Positions 1-12,208 of a stretch of 64,000 bases of DNA are shown in pieces. The position numbers and the translations under genes were made by a program. Each line of letters starts with the position of its first letter. Position 1 is the first letter of the stretch. The DNA is from Isoetes taiwanensis (taxonomy: Eukaryota; Streptophyta; Lycopodiopsida; Isoetales; Isoetaceae). A model generated the notes under the pieces. It saw nothing but the letters and a program-made list of their open reading frames with translations, had not been told where the DNA came from and ran no database searches. Location of the stretch: positions 10,347,162 to 10,411,161 of the forward strand of contig JAJEKV010000050.1 of NCBI GenBank assembly GCA_021234155.1. The letters are read 5' to 3'.

Positions 1-50
1 TAAAAGTTCTATCACGTTGCAGGTCACTAAAACAACGACAAATACACCCC

Positions 51-98
51 AAATAAAAATAAAAATAAAAATAAAAATAAAAAATAAAAAGGGTTAAT
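51..98. repeat. A-rich (AAAAAT)n microsatellite
   Basis: Short tandem run of AAATAA/AAAAAT units. Simple sequence with no coding content. The DNA from here to position 669 is AT-rich and shows no gene, tRNA or repeat that I recognise. Confidence 0.85.
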
Positions 99-669
99 GA
101 ACTTGGCAAATAAGAGGTTACCCATCCTAGCTCTATTGTATGTAAGACATACTTATTTGAGGCACTTGTAAGGCTCTACCAACACCCTCCATAAGTTAAA
201 TGTGTTTGACAATTAGAAAATCATCCATCCAAGTTCACATTCTAGTGCAAACACATTACAAGGTTTCTACTTACTCCAATCACTTTCTTTGAGTAAAACG
301 TTTGCAATAGTGCATATTTAATGAGACATGAGAAATGATCATTTTTTACACTAGACGAGTATCCTTATAAAGAATAATAGCGGCAACATAGAATCGCGCC
401 TATGGGGACGCCATATTTTCAAGCGGGATGTGGTTAATGTGGCCTTTAGAAAGATTATCTGAAAATTCTGCAGCATGACTTCAATATCGGTAGAACATTG
501 TTGGAACCTATACTTTAAGCTCCTCATATTCCAGCGCTTGCTTCAGGCCTGAGATCAAATTACTCTTGATAAAACAATCAAAGAATTGCTATGAAAAAAT
601 TGAATGGATAGTATAAACTAATATTTTCTGCCAGCATGAAGAATCTAATCACAAACCACTAAGCTTTTT

Positions 670-822
670 GAATCTAATCACAAATCATAAAGCTTTCGGT
701 GATTAGCAAAATTTTAAGAAATTGAAAAATGATATGTGATAATAGCTAGATATCACATATCATTTTGCATATCTTAAAATTTTGCTAATCATCAGCTTAT
801 GAAATGATTTGTGATTAGATTC
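670..822. repeat. 153-bp foldback (MITE-like inverted repeat)
   Basis: The two ends are inverted repeats: GAATCTAATCACAAATCAT at the left and its near-complement ending GATTTGTGATTAGATTC at the right. Pairing continues inward through GATTAGCAAAATTTTAAGA and TGATATGTGATA to a small loop near 745-755. A partial direct copy of the left end lies just upstream (about 641-668). The size and near-complete self-complementarity fit a foldback MITE; a hairpin RNA precursor is possible but nothing else supports it. Confidence 0.7.
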
Positions 823-3077
823 ATAAGTTATGTTTCAAAGAAACTCTATTGATGCTTCCAAAAATACTTCTCCTGTTGGCAAAAAATTTCTGAAGCTCTT
901 ACTGGGATTCACTTAAACTATCTTTGTAGAAAACAATTCAACTTTTTATAGATTGGCCTGCAAAACTTTGAAGTCTCTTGTGTGGCCTATAACAATGGAG
1001 AGCAATATGTTGGGCGTTCATCATATCAACATTTTCTTTGGCAGCATTTAAAGCATCCAAAATTATTTCAATCAATGGAACGTATCACGTGTGAAGTTCA
1101 ACTTTACTGTGAACTGGCATGTTTTGTCATGTCAATTATTAATATTTTCAATGAGATCATCTTAGATACAATAACTTTGACTTCTGTTCCTCCGTGAAAC
1201 GTGCTGCATCCAACATTGTTTTATGGGATTTGTCTCTTATACTATGAATTGAACCAATTGATGTTTGAAGGGAACTGTTACCGAGGCTAAGGGAATTGTT
1301 TATGATGTCATTCATGTCTCTCATGGACCTTTTTCAACATGGAGTAAATAATAAGCAAAAACCCTTTCCACAAAAGTCTAGATGGAGATGCTCGTGCAAC
1401 ATGATCCGTGATCGGTGGAAGACAGGGCAAAAAGTCATTATGGGCTTGTAGATATTATGCATACACTTACATTTATAGCAACTAGAGCTACGCAAAAAAA
1501 AGACCACAAAGATTATTGTACATGTAGGACCCAATAAGCAATGTTGATGTTGTGCTCTTTGTTTAATACACATTCTATTATGTGCGTCGTTGTAGGAGTC
1601 TTTTGCAAAGAAGATATAACATAATGCGAGTGGAGCTAGAATTGAATTGATTTGATTTTTATTGTCCACAGAGACCAAATGGCTTATGAAACCCAAACAA
1701 ACAAACAAAGAACAATAGGCACATATAGAAAGAAGTCATTTTTAATGTAAAAAGGAGACTAACTACTCTAATAATAGACATACTCACACATATATAGATC
1801 ATGCCCCACACATTACACAGCAACTTTAACCATGAGGAATCTTTATCTTACAATGTTTAATATGATTGAGCAGCTGATAAAGCTAGAGGAATAAAGAGGA
1901 GTGTTAACCAAGTAAAGTTACCTCCTAGGGAGCAAGTCTGTTAAATCTGACTGTCCTACTCTCTTTACTAAGAGCAGAGAGAGCACATGAGTTCTTCCAA
2001 CTCAGTTGTACAGCCTAGATTTTTCACAAGCAAAGTGTCCATTGTCAATGCCAGAAGGATTGAAGCCATAGCCATGCAGGACAAAGCTCATGAATATCAT
2101 GCCATCAGATCAGATTCAGATTATACCAGAAAGAATAACCCAAAAAGCACCGGGGAAAAACAAAAGGAAAAGAAAATTGAGACACGGATATCCAGAGCAT
2201 TGCCAGAAGATATTGGATATGGCAGGAACGAGGTAACAGATAAATAGATACATCTCGTCTCGTCTGATACATCACACGCTGTTAAAATCCTAAATAAATC
2301 TTCACAGCTTTAACAATTATTGAAGACTTGTGGGTCCTGTGACAAATCCGGCTCCAAATCCGGCATTATACGAAATGGGTTGGCCTCATTCCGGTGTCTG
2401 GACAGCCGGACTACAGGGAATGGACATGTGGGGCAGTGGCAGGGCCAAATTTTGCAGCGCAACAGAGTCTCTGATCACAAAAATTAGTAGCACGTTGCCC
2501 TTGATCCAGACAGCCAAGCATTGTCGAGAAAATATTATTTATTCTCGGTATGCTGAGACCGATGTTGGAATATGGAGAATTTATTGTGAGACTTGGCTAT
2601 GGCGGAAAAATGTGGGTCTGAAAGTCTTTTGTAGTCTTCTTCTTAACGGCTATGTTTGTGGGTCGTCAGAGAAACTGGGCTTATGGGTCTTTGGGAATGA
2701 ATCCGACAACGTGATGGCGACCCTTTTGTCGAAACCGCATTGGCCTTTTACAGGAGATCCGCACTTCGCATTAGCAAGAGGATATTTCATCCTCTGCCGC
2801 TGTTAGATCTTCGCAATAAGCTATGAAGTCTATTCAAGCCGTTACATTTTTGTTGATTCCATATACAATGTAAAATACCTGCTCTTTTCTTTCCAAATTC
2901 CTGCTCTTTCCACCTGAATCGACTTTGGTTTGTCCATATACTCTTCCAAATCGTGTTCCTTATCACGCATTTGTCCACACATCTTGAGGGCAAAGACGTC
3001 GGATTTCTCCATATTCTTTCCAGGTCGAGTTCCCCTTTGCACAGGGCAGAACAGTAGAATTCAATCCATTCTGTAAA
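823..3077. other. intergenic DNA upstream of the subtilase gene
   Basis: AT-rich DNA with only short open frames. A frame at 1987-2247 (+) opens with an ATG and encodes a basic, charged 86-residue peptide, but it has no recognised domain. Near 1610-1700 the sequence resembles 9060-9180 (shared GAGACCAA and TGGCTTATG-like words), which suggests a shared transposon tail. The promoter of the downstream gene should lie at about 2850-3077; I see no firm TATA box. Confidence 0.4.
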
Positions 3078-6000
3078 ATGAATTCAAGGATGTGGATGCT
3101 GCAGATTCTGATTTTTGCAATGTGTAACCTTTCTCAAACCCTTGCCAAGTCTGATGTTTATATGGTGCTAATGGAAGAGGATTCTGGCATAGATTTTAAA
3201 GGATCTGCCTCGGATTTAGCTACAGAAACCCAAGCTCTTGGACTCGAGATTGACAAAACAAGGTATGCTGCATAAAGAATGTTTCCGACCAGATTTTAAG
3301 CTGAACTAACTAACATGTCAGATTTTGCCATGTTTTTACTCAATCACAAAAGCCTGATCAGATTTTAACGTGTACAATGCAGCAGAGACCTATCTATGCT
3401 CTATGCGACCTATTTAGCAGCACGGCATGACAATTTTCTGCAGGAGGCACAACCATGTTCTCAACGGATTTGCAGTGCATATAACAGCTGAGCAGGTAAA
3501 TATTTGCTTGCCATTCCTTGCAAAACTTACCCCTGCAAAAATCTTTAGTAACATCACAAATCTGCCAATGTTTCAAAAGGCAGGCATATTGGAGAAAAAA
3601 CCAGGAGTCAAGCTTGTGGAGAAGGATCAAACTATACAGGAGCAGAATCTATGCCAATCTATGCTGGGGAAGGGGTAGTGATTGGCATTATTGATACAGG
3701 AATTGATCCTTCTCATCCAAGCTTTTCTGGCGTTGCGAATCCGCCGTATGGACCTGTAACAAAGTATAAAGGACGTTGTGAAACTGCCCAAGAAGGATCT
3801 GTTCCATTTTGCAATGGAAAAATCGTGGGTGCCCAGCATTTTGCAGCGGCCGCCATAGCTGGTGGTAACCTGAATGCTTCTTCAGACTATGATTCTCCTT
3901 TTGATGGAGATGGACATGGAACGTAAGCCCCCTTTGCTTTCAAGTACTCAGAACTGAAACTTTTGATACCAAAACAATTCTTATGTTTTATCTTCAGGCA
4001 TACTGCCTCAATAGCAGCAGGCAATCATAATGTTCCTGTTATGCTGGATGGCTTCTTTTATGGCAATGCTAGTGGCATGGCTCCTCGTGCTCGGTCTCTT
4101 ATTCTTCCTCTGAATAGAATTACTCTCTTTTCTTGTCAAATAGAGAATACTTCTTACTCTTCCTCTTCTAATATATTGTTTCAGACTGGCCATCTATAAG
4201 GCTCTCTACAGACAATTTGGTGGATACGTATCTGATGTTGTAGCAGCTATTGATAAGGTAGAGATCCTTCTCACATTAGTTTCTAACTGCAGTTCAACTG
4301 AAATTAAACTTACAGGTCTCTTTTCCTTGAACCCAGATTTATTCAGATCATCTCTAAGATCCAATCCTTAATAAGGAACTAATCTGTGACTTTCATTGGC
4401 AGGCTGTGCAGGATGGGGTTGATATCTTAAGTCTCTCTGTGGGTCCTAACAGCCCCTCTAGCTCCAGCAGTGCAACATTTTTGAACGTGTTTGATGTTGC
4501 ACTCCTTTCAGCAGTAAAGGCAGGTGTTTTTGTTGTGCAAGCTGCTGGTAATGGTGGCCCATATCCAAGAACTATTGTCTCCTTCAGTCCCTGGATTACA
4601 TCAGTCGGGGCAGGTATTGATGATAGAAGCTATCCAAACCATATTCAACTTGGAAATGGGGTGAAGTTCGTTGGAGTTGGCCTCTCACGTGAGTGTTTAC
4701 TTGATTGCTTAGAAGAATTAAATTGTTTTGTTTCAATCAATTCATAACGTGACATCCTTCGAACAGCTGCCACCCCTGATAGCAAAATGTACCAGTTAGT
4801 GCTAGCTAAAGATGCAGTTGGCAACAAGTCTGATTACTTCTTCAGTCCAAATGATTGCCAGGATCCCAGCCTTTTCAACAGAAATTTGGTCGAAGGAAAG
4901 ATTCTAATATGCACTTACTCATTTAGTTTTATATTTGGTGGAGCTACTATTTCAAAAGTTGCATCAACAACTGCAAACTTGAATGCTGTTGGTTTTGTTC
5001 TTGCTGTGGAGTCCAATATGGCAGGAAGCAAGTTTCAACCTGTGCCTGTACCAGTGCCAGGAATTGTGATCACGAGCCACAATGATTCTTTGGTATGTTA
5101 AAACAACAATAATTTTCATGTTGATTATAAGTTTAAAACATGATGCGACTTGTGCAGAGCTTCTTGGCATATTACAACAAATCTATAACCAGAAATTCAA
5201 CTGGTGGAGTAACCAAGTTTGGAGGACTAGCAAGCATAGGAAATGGACAACAAGCTGTCTATACTGGTTCATCACTTCACGTGGCACTTTACTCGTCAAG
5301 GGGCCCTGATGTAAGGAACTTCGCGTTTCAAGACGCTGATATATTGAAGCCAAACATTCTGGCTCCAGGGTCGATGATCTGGGGTGCTTGGACACCAGGC
5401 GGTACTGATGAGTCAAACTTCCAAGGTAAGGGGCAGGTTATTGTAATTTTCAGAACAACCAAAGTATATGCTAATGTCTTGTTATACCCTCACTAGGGAA
5501 GAAGTTTGCTATGGTATCAGGAACAAGCATGGCAACTCCTCATGTGGCTGGCATTGCAGCACTGTTGAAGCAACATAATCCAAATTGGAGTCCAGCTGGT
5601 ATATCTTCTGCTTTGATGACCACTGCATCAGTTCAGGATCATCAAGGAGGCCCATTGCTTGCACAGCATCAGATGGGATCTACCAATTCTCTATTAGAAC
5701 CAGCCACGCCATTTGATTATGGAGCTGGCGCTATCAATCCTACTGCTGCCCTCGATCCAGGACTGATTTTCGATGCAGGTCTTACACACAACTTTATTTT
5801 CTTGAATTTCGATAGTAATTTGTTTAATTCCAAGTAGCTTGTCCATTTTTACTTCCAAGTAGCTTTTCTATTTTTCTTCAATTGAGAACACTATCTTAGA
5901 TTTTGAAAAACTCACTAGAGTTATCTTATGCATATGCAGCATATGGAGACTATACAAGGTTTCTCTGTTCTGTGCCTGGAATTGATAAAAGGTCAGTTTT

Positions 6001-6358
6001 TAATGTCACCAAAGTAACCTGTGGAAGTGATTCTGGGCAAATGTCGGATCTCAATTTACCATCTATCACCATTGCAAGCCTGAATGTTTCTAGAAAAGTT
6101 CCTCGAATTGTGACAAATGTAGCAGATACAGAGACATATGATGCTTCCTATGTAGCACCTACTGGAGTAATCATGGCCATTACCCCCAAATCATTTACTA
6201 TCAGCAAAGGGCAATCAATTTCTTTTGTGGTGCTCCTACAAGCTGCAAGTACATCAGAAAACTTCAGTTTTGGAGAACTTCGATTGATTGGATCTAAAGG
6301 GCACGTTGTTCGAGTTCCCATATCCATAATGAGGACACAGGCATATATTTATAAATGA
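3078..6358 (+). CDS. subtilisin-like serine protease, SBT2-type; multi-exon, possibly damaged
   Basis: Secreted peptidase S8 of the plant subtilase family. Exons inferred from reading frame and GT-AG sites: 3078-3262, 3383-about 3443, about 3444-3495, 3580-3922, 3998-4093, 4185-4257, 4403-4688, 4767-5092, 5158-5425, 5497-5778, 5940-6358. The ATG at 3078 opens a hydrophobic signal peptide (about 24 residues), followed by an I9-like prodomain ([12 protein letters not shown]; later [11 protein letters not shown]). Catalytic Asp is in IIDTGID, His in DGDGHGTHT, the oxyanion Asn in AAGNGGP and Ser in [10 protein letters not shown] protease-associated-like stretch and a C-terminal fibronectin-III-like domain follow. 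Words such as [15 protein letters not shown] and [16 protein letters not shown] are typical of Arabidopsis SBT2 proteins. Two lesions are visible. After HDNFLQ (near 3443) the frame shifts and the expected KLYSY-type piece is absent. After VEKD (near 3630) the HTPxFLGLP segment is absent and the frame shifts again. It may be a recent pseudogene, an allele with assembly errors, or have an unseen exon structure. Confidence 0.85.
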
Positions 6359-8942
6359 CATGACTACTCAAAGAGCTTTATGTACAGTTCTAACATCCCA
6401 GAAAAGCAGCTGTAATATTATGGTGTATATTAGAAGCAGAGTTATATATACCTGACACAAAGAGAATAAGAATACCCGAGATCTTTCTACACTGAGACAA
6501 GCCTGACCTCAAGCATGCTTTTATGTGCAAGTTCATATGATGTAAATGCTGTTTTCAATGAAGTATTTGCAATCAGACTGATCATAGAGTTTTATGGAAA
6601 TAGTGACTTCAATAAAACAACTTGAACTTTTTCCCACATATTCCAACGAACATCAACTGAATTCTACACAGTGAATTCATGAACTGACATATTTTAAACT
6701 GGATCACAATAAAATTTTCCACATTTGCTATGCAAAAGTTGTTACAAGGGAGTGTGTTGAACACCCAAACTTGAAAAATGTATCTAACTAGTTCAATATC
6801 TGTTTTTAGTACAATGGCGAGAAAGTATCCTCGCACCATCTAAATGCATTCGTTAATAAGATGAAATTTCTAAAAGATCCTCCTGACCATATCAAAATTT
6901 ACCATTATGCATACATAAGAAGCTTGCCAAAAACTGAACCCCCTTGCAGACCCCAGTTTTCAAACACTGTACCCTGAGGAATTTCTTTTTGTTCAACTTC
7001 TAAGCATTTTCAAATGGGTTTACGCGTACCTGAATAGAAGATCTGATACCTTTTGAAAACTGAAAACCTTGAATTGTCGGCAAAATAAGGTACGCTTGTC
7101 CCCGTCACAAAAGTTGCCCCTCCACCATCCAACAGCGGAGAATGGAACAGTTTTATTCTTTGGATCTAGAAAATCGACAACAGCTAAGGGACTGGCCCAT
7201 ATTTCCAGTTAACACAGCGTGCCCATAACCTTTAGCCTAGTAAACCTTTAGCCCATAACCTTTGCAATTGATTGTGCAACCATTTTTAACTACAACATTC
7301 AAAATATGGTAATAAGCTGCTCTCTTCAATTTTTGTAGGGCCTAGAGTTAAGAAAAAAGCATCTTTGCCAACTTGGGATACTTATCCAATCTTTTTAAGG
7401 TGCTCATTGAAGAGAATTCTGACATTGGCAAATCTTATCATCCACGTATTTAATGCTAAACCACAATTAATAGTACTAGCTTCCACATCCTTTCGCTTTC
7501 AATGTTTCACCTTAGCGCACTTAAAGGGGCCAGGCCATGTCCAATTTGACACCATTGGCCAACCTAATCTTCCCAAACATTGAGACCATTGGATTCCCCA
7601 TAAATCTGGTCATCCAATGGTGTTGTCCCTTTTTTTTTCCTTTTTCTTTTTTTTTAAGTTCTACATGCAAGCCCTAAGACCCAAGACTCTAAAGCGTGGA
7701 AGTTTAAATGGCAAGAACCCTAAAAGTGTCCTTTTTCGAGAGGGGGGCAGTTCCAAAATTTTAGCAACAAAGACCCAAGGTCAAGTCTCGAGGTGCATCA
7801 CCCCTTCTAACAATATGGCTTTTAAGGAGGGAAACTATAGGACCTATTCTTGAGTCTATAGACCTATTCTTAGTCTTAGATGATCTCTAGAGCCTAAGAA
7901 CCCTAATCGGTATCACAGACTAATGAATGAACTCTATTCATATAGATCAGATTAGTTAGAATATATTTAATTCTATTATTTCAATTCATGTTGTTATATG
8001 ATGATGTTTGATATCTCTATGCACACCTTTTGTGCTTGGGGAAGGGTGGTGGAGACTTAGGTCTATGTTAGAGATGATTCTAGAATAGCCCTCATTAATT
8101 CCCAAATAAAGGCATGTGCATAGACCCCACTTGGTTGTGGGTGGTGGACTTGGATTGGCTAATAATGAAGACTTGTTCGACTGCAGTTGATCCCTTCGCG
8201 AGCTATGTCTATGACGTAAAAATACACCTTCCTTCCTTCCTTCCTCGGGGGGTGGCATGTGCTAGGCCTAATAGCTTGTCCCAGCATCTTGGCAAAGATA
8301 TGGCCTCGATGCCTCCGACGTGATGCATTACCCCAATGGGGTTAAGTCGTGTAGGGGCATGGGGGAGAACCATGACCCTCTAGCCACCTGCAGTTGGCAT
8401 GTACTTCTGGAAGAGATTAGTCTCCTCCTGTAATCATAGATTAGTCTCCTCCTGTAATCATCGGGCCAGGGGAGATGCAACCCTGGAGTAGTCCCTCAAC
8501 TATATCTCTGGTAGACTACAGTCAAATCCCAATACTTTTCATCCTATCTACAAAATATGCACAGGAGGGGCAGATGGAGTTGACTATCCAATGGCTATGT
8601 TCCTTTGCCAGCACAATGCAATTGTTATGAACTCTATTTGATTGATCTCTGGAGGACCAAACCATCAGTCAATCTCCATGAGTCTGAGCTTGGATAGATA
8701 TCCATGTTTTGATATATATTGGATCTGTTTACGTTGTTATCTGGATTATGGTGATTCCACCCTTCGAGGTGGCTACACTATATTTGTGTTCTATCATGTG
8801 CTTATGTTGTATGTGCTTTTGCAGCTAGATCGATCCCTCATGTTCGCGAGCTAGTTGTTGGCAAGAGGGAATCTCCTCACGGGAGGGAATCTTTCATTCT
8901 TATATGATTGGGGCCATTGTATATGAGTACGGAACGTCACAA
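6359..8942. other. 3' flank of the protease gene and LTR-like DNA
   Basis: Possible polyadenylation signals AATAAG (near 6466) and AATAAA (near 6611) follow the protease stop. The rest is AT-rich with no gene. From roughly 7850 to 8941 the sequence precedes a tRNA-iMet-type primer-binding site and ends in CA, so its right portion is probably an LTR. I could not find the left LTR border or a partner LTR. Confidence 0.4.
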
Positions 8943-8954
8943 TGGTATTAGAGC
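8943..8954 (+). mobile_element. primer-binding site of an LTR retrotransposon remnant
   Basis: TGGTATTAGAGC differs at one base from TGGTATCAGAGC, the usual primer-binding site complementary to the 3' end of initiator tRNA-Met in plant LTR retrotransposons. It follows a CA dinucleotide (8940-8941), as expected at the end of an LTR. No gag or pol frame follows, so this is a truncated or solo element. Confidence 0.55.
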
Positions 8955-9141
8955 GATGATCTTGGCAGAACAAGATCGAGCACTGACCATCTGCCCTGTA
9001 TTAGTCTTTGAATTAAAGTCCCAAGCAAGAACCACGAGCAGTGGGAAAATTTTTTTCCTCGAAGATTGGAGTTAGGAGCTAGCGCTAATAGTAATAATTA
9101 ACTAAGCTAATAGTTAATGAATTGAGTTAAATTGAATGGTT

Positions 9142-10633
9142 TTATCGTCTACGGAGACCAATTAGCCTATGGGATCCAATAAGGGAGTGCAGCAGACATA
9201 TTACTATTCGGATTAAAAAAGCCCCACCCTGAAGGGTTTTCGAGGGAAAAATCGTGGTAGTAATAAGAATGCTGACAAATATACAAATATACATCATGAA
9301 ATATATACATGCTAAGTGACTGTCCGAGGACATAGATGATATATCCATGGCCTCCTGAAGGTATGTTCCCAGTATCCATACTGAAGCTGTGCTCAATATC
9401 ACATGTAGCGGCTGGTTGGGCCTGATCAATTCAGGGTAGCGTGTCCAGATTTGATCATATGATGGGCAGCTCTAAAGAGTGTGACATTCATCTTCACCGG
9501 CTCCCACTTGGCAGCACTGACAAAGCATGTCTTGTCATGGCTCATCAATCCATTTGCCTGTCTTAACTCGGAGATGACGTGCACCTATGCGAATCGAGAA
9601 GATGAGTGTGCTTTTTTATGGGAAAATGGGTATGCAGGTAGCATTGCTGATCTGGTTGCAGTGTGGGGTTCATATGATACTGGTAATGTGATGCCTTGAC
9701 CTGTTCAAGGGTACTGACATTCCATAGCTTGTTAAGAAAGCAAGCATCAAGGTATAAGCTATCATGGCGATCTGTTTCTGTTTGCACCTATAAGAACCTG
9801 TGTTCTTACACATTCTATCTGGCTAGCCACTGAGCTTTTTTTCCTTTTAGCAGGCCTTGAGGAGATGCGGCCCCATTGTGACGATGTAAGCCAGATTGGG
9901 GAGACGAGTATTGTCAATGTTGACTACCTTTTAAAAGTACACAATGTGGCAAACAAAGGCCGCTCTCTGAATAGGCAAGAAATAAATCTCTTGTAACAGG
10001 ATTTGATACGGGATTTCACTCACAGTGCCCGTGCTAAGAAGATTTTTTGCACCTGCTCCAAGTCATTCCAGGTAGCAAGGGATGCCATCGGGCCTCATAG
10101 AAGAACGTGGTCCACCAAGGCCCTTAATAGATGCGCAGCTCTGCTCTATGATTATTGTTCTGCATTGCATACAGTGCTTTCTAACTCCCTCCCACTCATA
10201 ACTGGATGGAAGTGCCCCAATATATTGTAGAAGGGAACTCCACTCCCAAGTACTTGTAGGTGGGTGTCACCTCTATATTTTGTACCTGGTAAGTGAATGA
10301 GAGAGGTCTTGGCTGACGTGAGGATGAAATGAGGACGATCTTAGTCTTGGCTAGATTGATGCACATGTCAGTGGCCTGACAGAATGTGTCCAGAGCATCT
10401 AAATGGGGTTGCACATCCTCTGGAGTGTAAGCTAGGAGGTCTACATCATCAACATTGAGCTGCCTGATCTGATGCAAAAGTTGAGTTTCGCCGCCCCCAT
10501 TGCCAGCAAGCCAGCTTTTCAATTGATCAATATAAAGCCCAAACAATGTTAGAGAGAAAGGGCATTCCTGACAGACCCCGATACTGCTGTTAAATTGTTG
10601 CATGTTAGTTGCAATCGACTGAGCATGTCTCAA
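9142..10633 (-). pseudogene. decayed LINE (non-LTR) reverse transcriptase, 3' portion
   Basis: The frame at 10633-10196 (-) encodes late reverse-transcriptase blocks. GVCQECPFSLTLFGLYID corresponds to GxxQGxxLSPxLFxxYxD, NVDDVDLLAYT to the catalytic YADD box (Tyr-Ala replaced by Asn-Val), INLAKTKIV to the INxxKTK block, and YKYLGVEF to the YLG block. Further - strand coding-like sequence with stops runs down to about 9400 and includes a degenerate Cys/His segment (CFVSAAKWEP and so on). The loss of YADD and the many stops mean it is inactive. Its truncated end lies against the first tRNA unit. Confidence 0.75.
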
Positions 10634-10656
10634 GCCTGTAAATTATATATGCTTTG

Positions 10657-10730
10657 GCTGGAGTAGCTCAGTTGGTTAGAGCGTGTGGTTGTTAACCACA
10701 AGGTCGGAGATTCAAGCCCTCCCTCTAGCG
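10657..10730 (+). tRNA. tRNA-Asn (GUU), variant
   Basis: A 74-nt cloverleaf with acceptor GCTGGAG/CTCTAGC and anticodon GTT. It differs from the array consensus by C32 to T and by G53 to A. The second change breaks the conserved G53-C61 pair and alters the B box, so activity is doubtful. First copy of the array. Confidence 0.8.
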
Positions 10731-11305
10731 AGCTCCTATTATTTGGAACGCATTCAATAATGCAAGGAATAGCATCAAGTTCAAGATGTTAAAGTACGTT
10801 ATAAGTCATACTATGTTTTTGGCTCAATTGGTTCAGTTATATTATGCTTTGGCTCAAGATGTAGCTTTCGAGTTACTTAGATTTTGGCTCAATTGGTTCA
10901 CATTAACCACAAGGCCAGGATAGATCCCTCGAGCTTCCCTCAAGCTCTTGTTAGTTAGAAGACATCACATAATGCAAAGGATAGAAATTATGTAATTTAA
11001 AGAGTCGTTGCACCAAACCTACCTCTAGCGAGCTCTTATTACTTAGAAGCCATACCATCATTACAATAGAAGTTATTTAATTTAAACAATATATTGGCAC
11101 ACCATGATCTAGAGAAAAACATTGGAAGTCATACTCTGTTTTGGATCCTACGATTTGAAAGGTATCCTATCATCCAAAGAATAGCATCAAGTTGCGTAAG
11201 TTACGAAATTTAAACATTTTGTGCACTCAAGATTTAAAAGCACACCATAACTCATAATGTGTTTTGGCTAGAGTAGCTCTGCTGGTTCAATTATGTTATG
11301 CTTTG

Positions 11306-11322
11306 GCTGGAGTAGCTCAGTT

Positions 11323-11355
<33 letters not shown>

Positions 11356-11379
11356 GAGGTTCAAGCCCTTCCTCTAGCG
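11306..11379 (+). tRNA. tRNA-Asn (GUU)
   Basis: Matches the array consensus except for one T-stem change that becomes a G-U pair. Both internal promoter boxes are intact. Likely functional. Confidence 0.9.
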
Positions 11380-11500
11380 AGCTCCTATTATTTAGAACGC
11401 ATCCAATAATGCAAAGAATAGCATCAAGTTCAAGACGTTAAAGCACGTTATAAGTCATACTATGTTTTTGGTGCAGTTGGTTCAATTATGTTATGCTTTG

Positions 11501-11574
11501 GCTGGAGTAGCTCAGTTGGTTAGAGCGTGTGGCTGTTAACCACAAGGCCGGAGGATCAAGCCCTCCCTCTAGCG
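11501..11574 (+). tRNA. tRNA-Asn (GUU), T-loop variant
   Basis: Full-length copy with GGCC in the variable region and T54 changed to A (GGATCAAGCC instead of GGTTCAAGCC). This damages the B box; possible pseudogene. Confidence 0.75.
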
Positions 11575-11679
11575 AGCTCTTATTAGTTAGAAGACATCAC
11601 ATAATGCAAAGGATCAAGTTCAAGTTAAAGTAATTTATAAGTCATACTATGTTTTTGTTTGGTTCAATGTTATGCTTTG

Positions 11680-11772
11680 GTTGGAGTAGCTCACTTGGTT
11701 AGAGAGCTCTTATTGGTTAGAAGCCATTGGTTGTTAACCACAAGGCCGGAGGATCAAGCCCTCCCTCTAGCG
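11680..11772 (+). pseudogene. tRNA-Asn pseudogene with internal insertion
   Basis: Starts GTTGGAGTAGCTCACTTGG and ends CCTCCCTCTAGCG. A piece of 3' flank (AGCTCTTATTGGTTAGAAGCC) is inserted between the D-arm and the anticodon arm, as expected from unequal exchange between neighbouring units. Confidence 0.8.
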
Positions 11773-12134
11773 AGCTCTTATTAGTTAGAAGACATCACAT
11801 AATGCAAAGGATAGAAGTTATGTAATTTAAACAGTCATTGCACCAAACCTACCTCTAGCGAGCTCTTATTACTTAGAAGCCATACCATCATTACGATAGA
11901 AGTTATTTAATTTAAACAATATATTGGCACACATGATCTAGAGAAAAACATTGGAAGTCATACTCTGTTTTGGATCCTACGATTTGAAAGATATCCTATC
12001 ATCCAAAGGATAGCATCAACTTGTGTAAGTTACAAAATTTAAACATTTTGTGCACTCAAGATTTAAAAGCACACCATAACTCATAATGTGTTTTGGCTAG
12101 AGTAGCTCTGCTGGTTCAATTATGTTATGCTTTG

Positions 12135-12151
12135 GCTGGAGTAGCTCAGTT

Positions 12152-12184
<33 letters not shown>

Positions 12185-12208
12185 GAGGTTCAAGCCCTCC
12201 CTCTAGCG
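12135..12208 (+). tRNA. tRNA-Asn (GUU), consensus copy
   Basis: Acceptor GCTGGAG/CTCTAGC with discriminator G, D-arm GCTC-AGTTGGTTA-GAGC, anticodon arm TGTGG-CTGTTAA-CCACA, T-arm GGAGG-TTCAAGC-CCTCC. All stems pair. No run of four T follows within about 100 nt. Confidence 0.95.

Noticed and set aside
1334-1708. A 124-residue Cys-rich - strand frame
   Set aside because: No domain recognised, and its sequence appears related to a transposon tail near 9.1 kb.
2330-2806. A 158-residue + strand frame upstream of the protease
   Set aside because: No ATG at its start, odd Trp/Gly/Cys composition, no recognised motif and no support from flanking splice sites.
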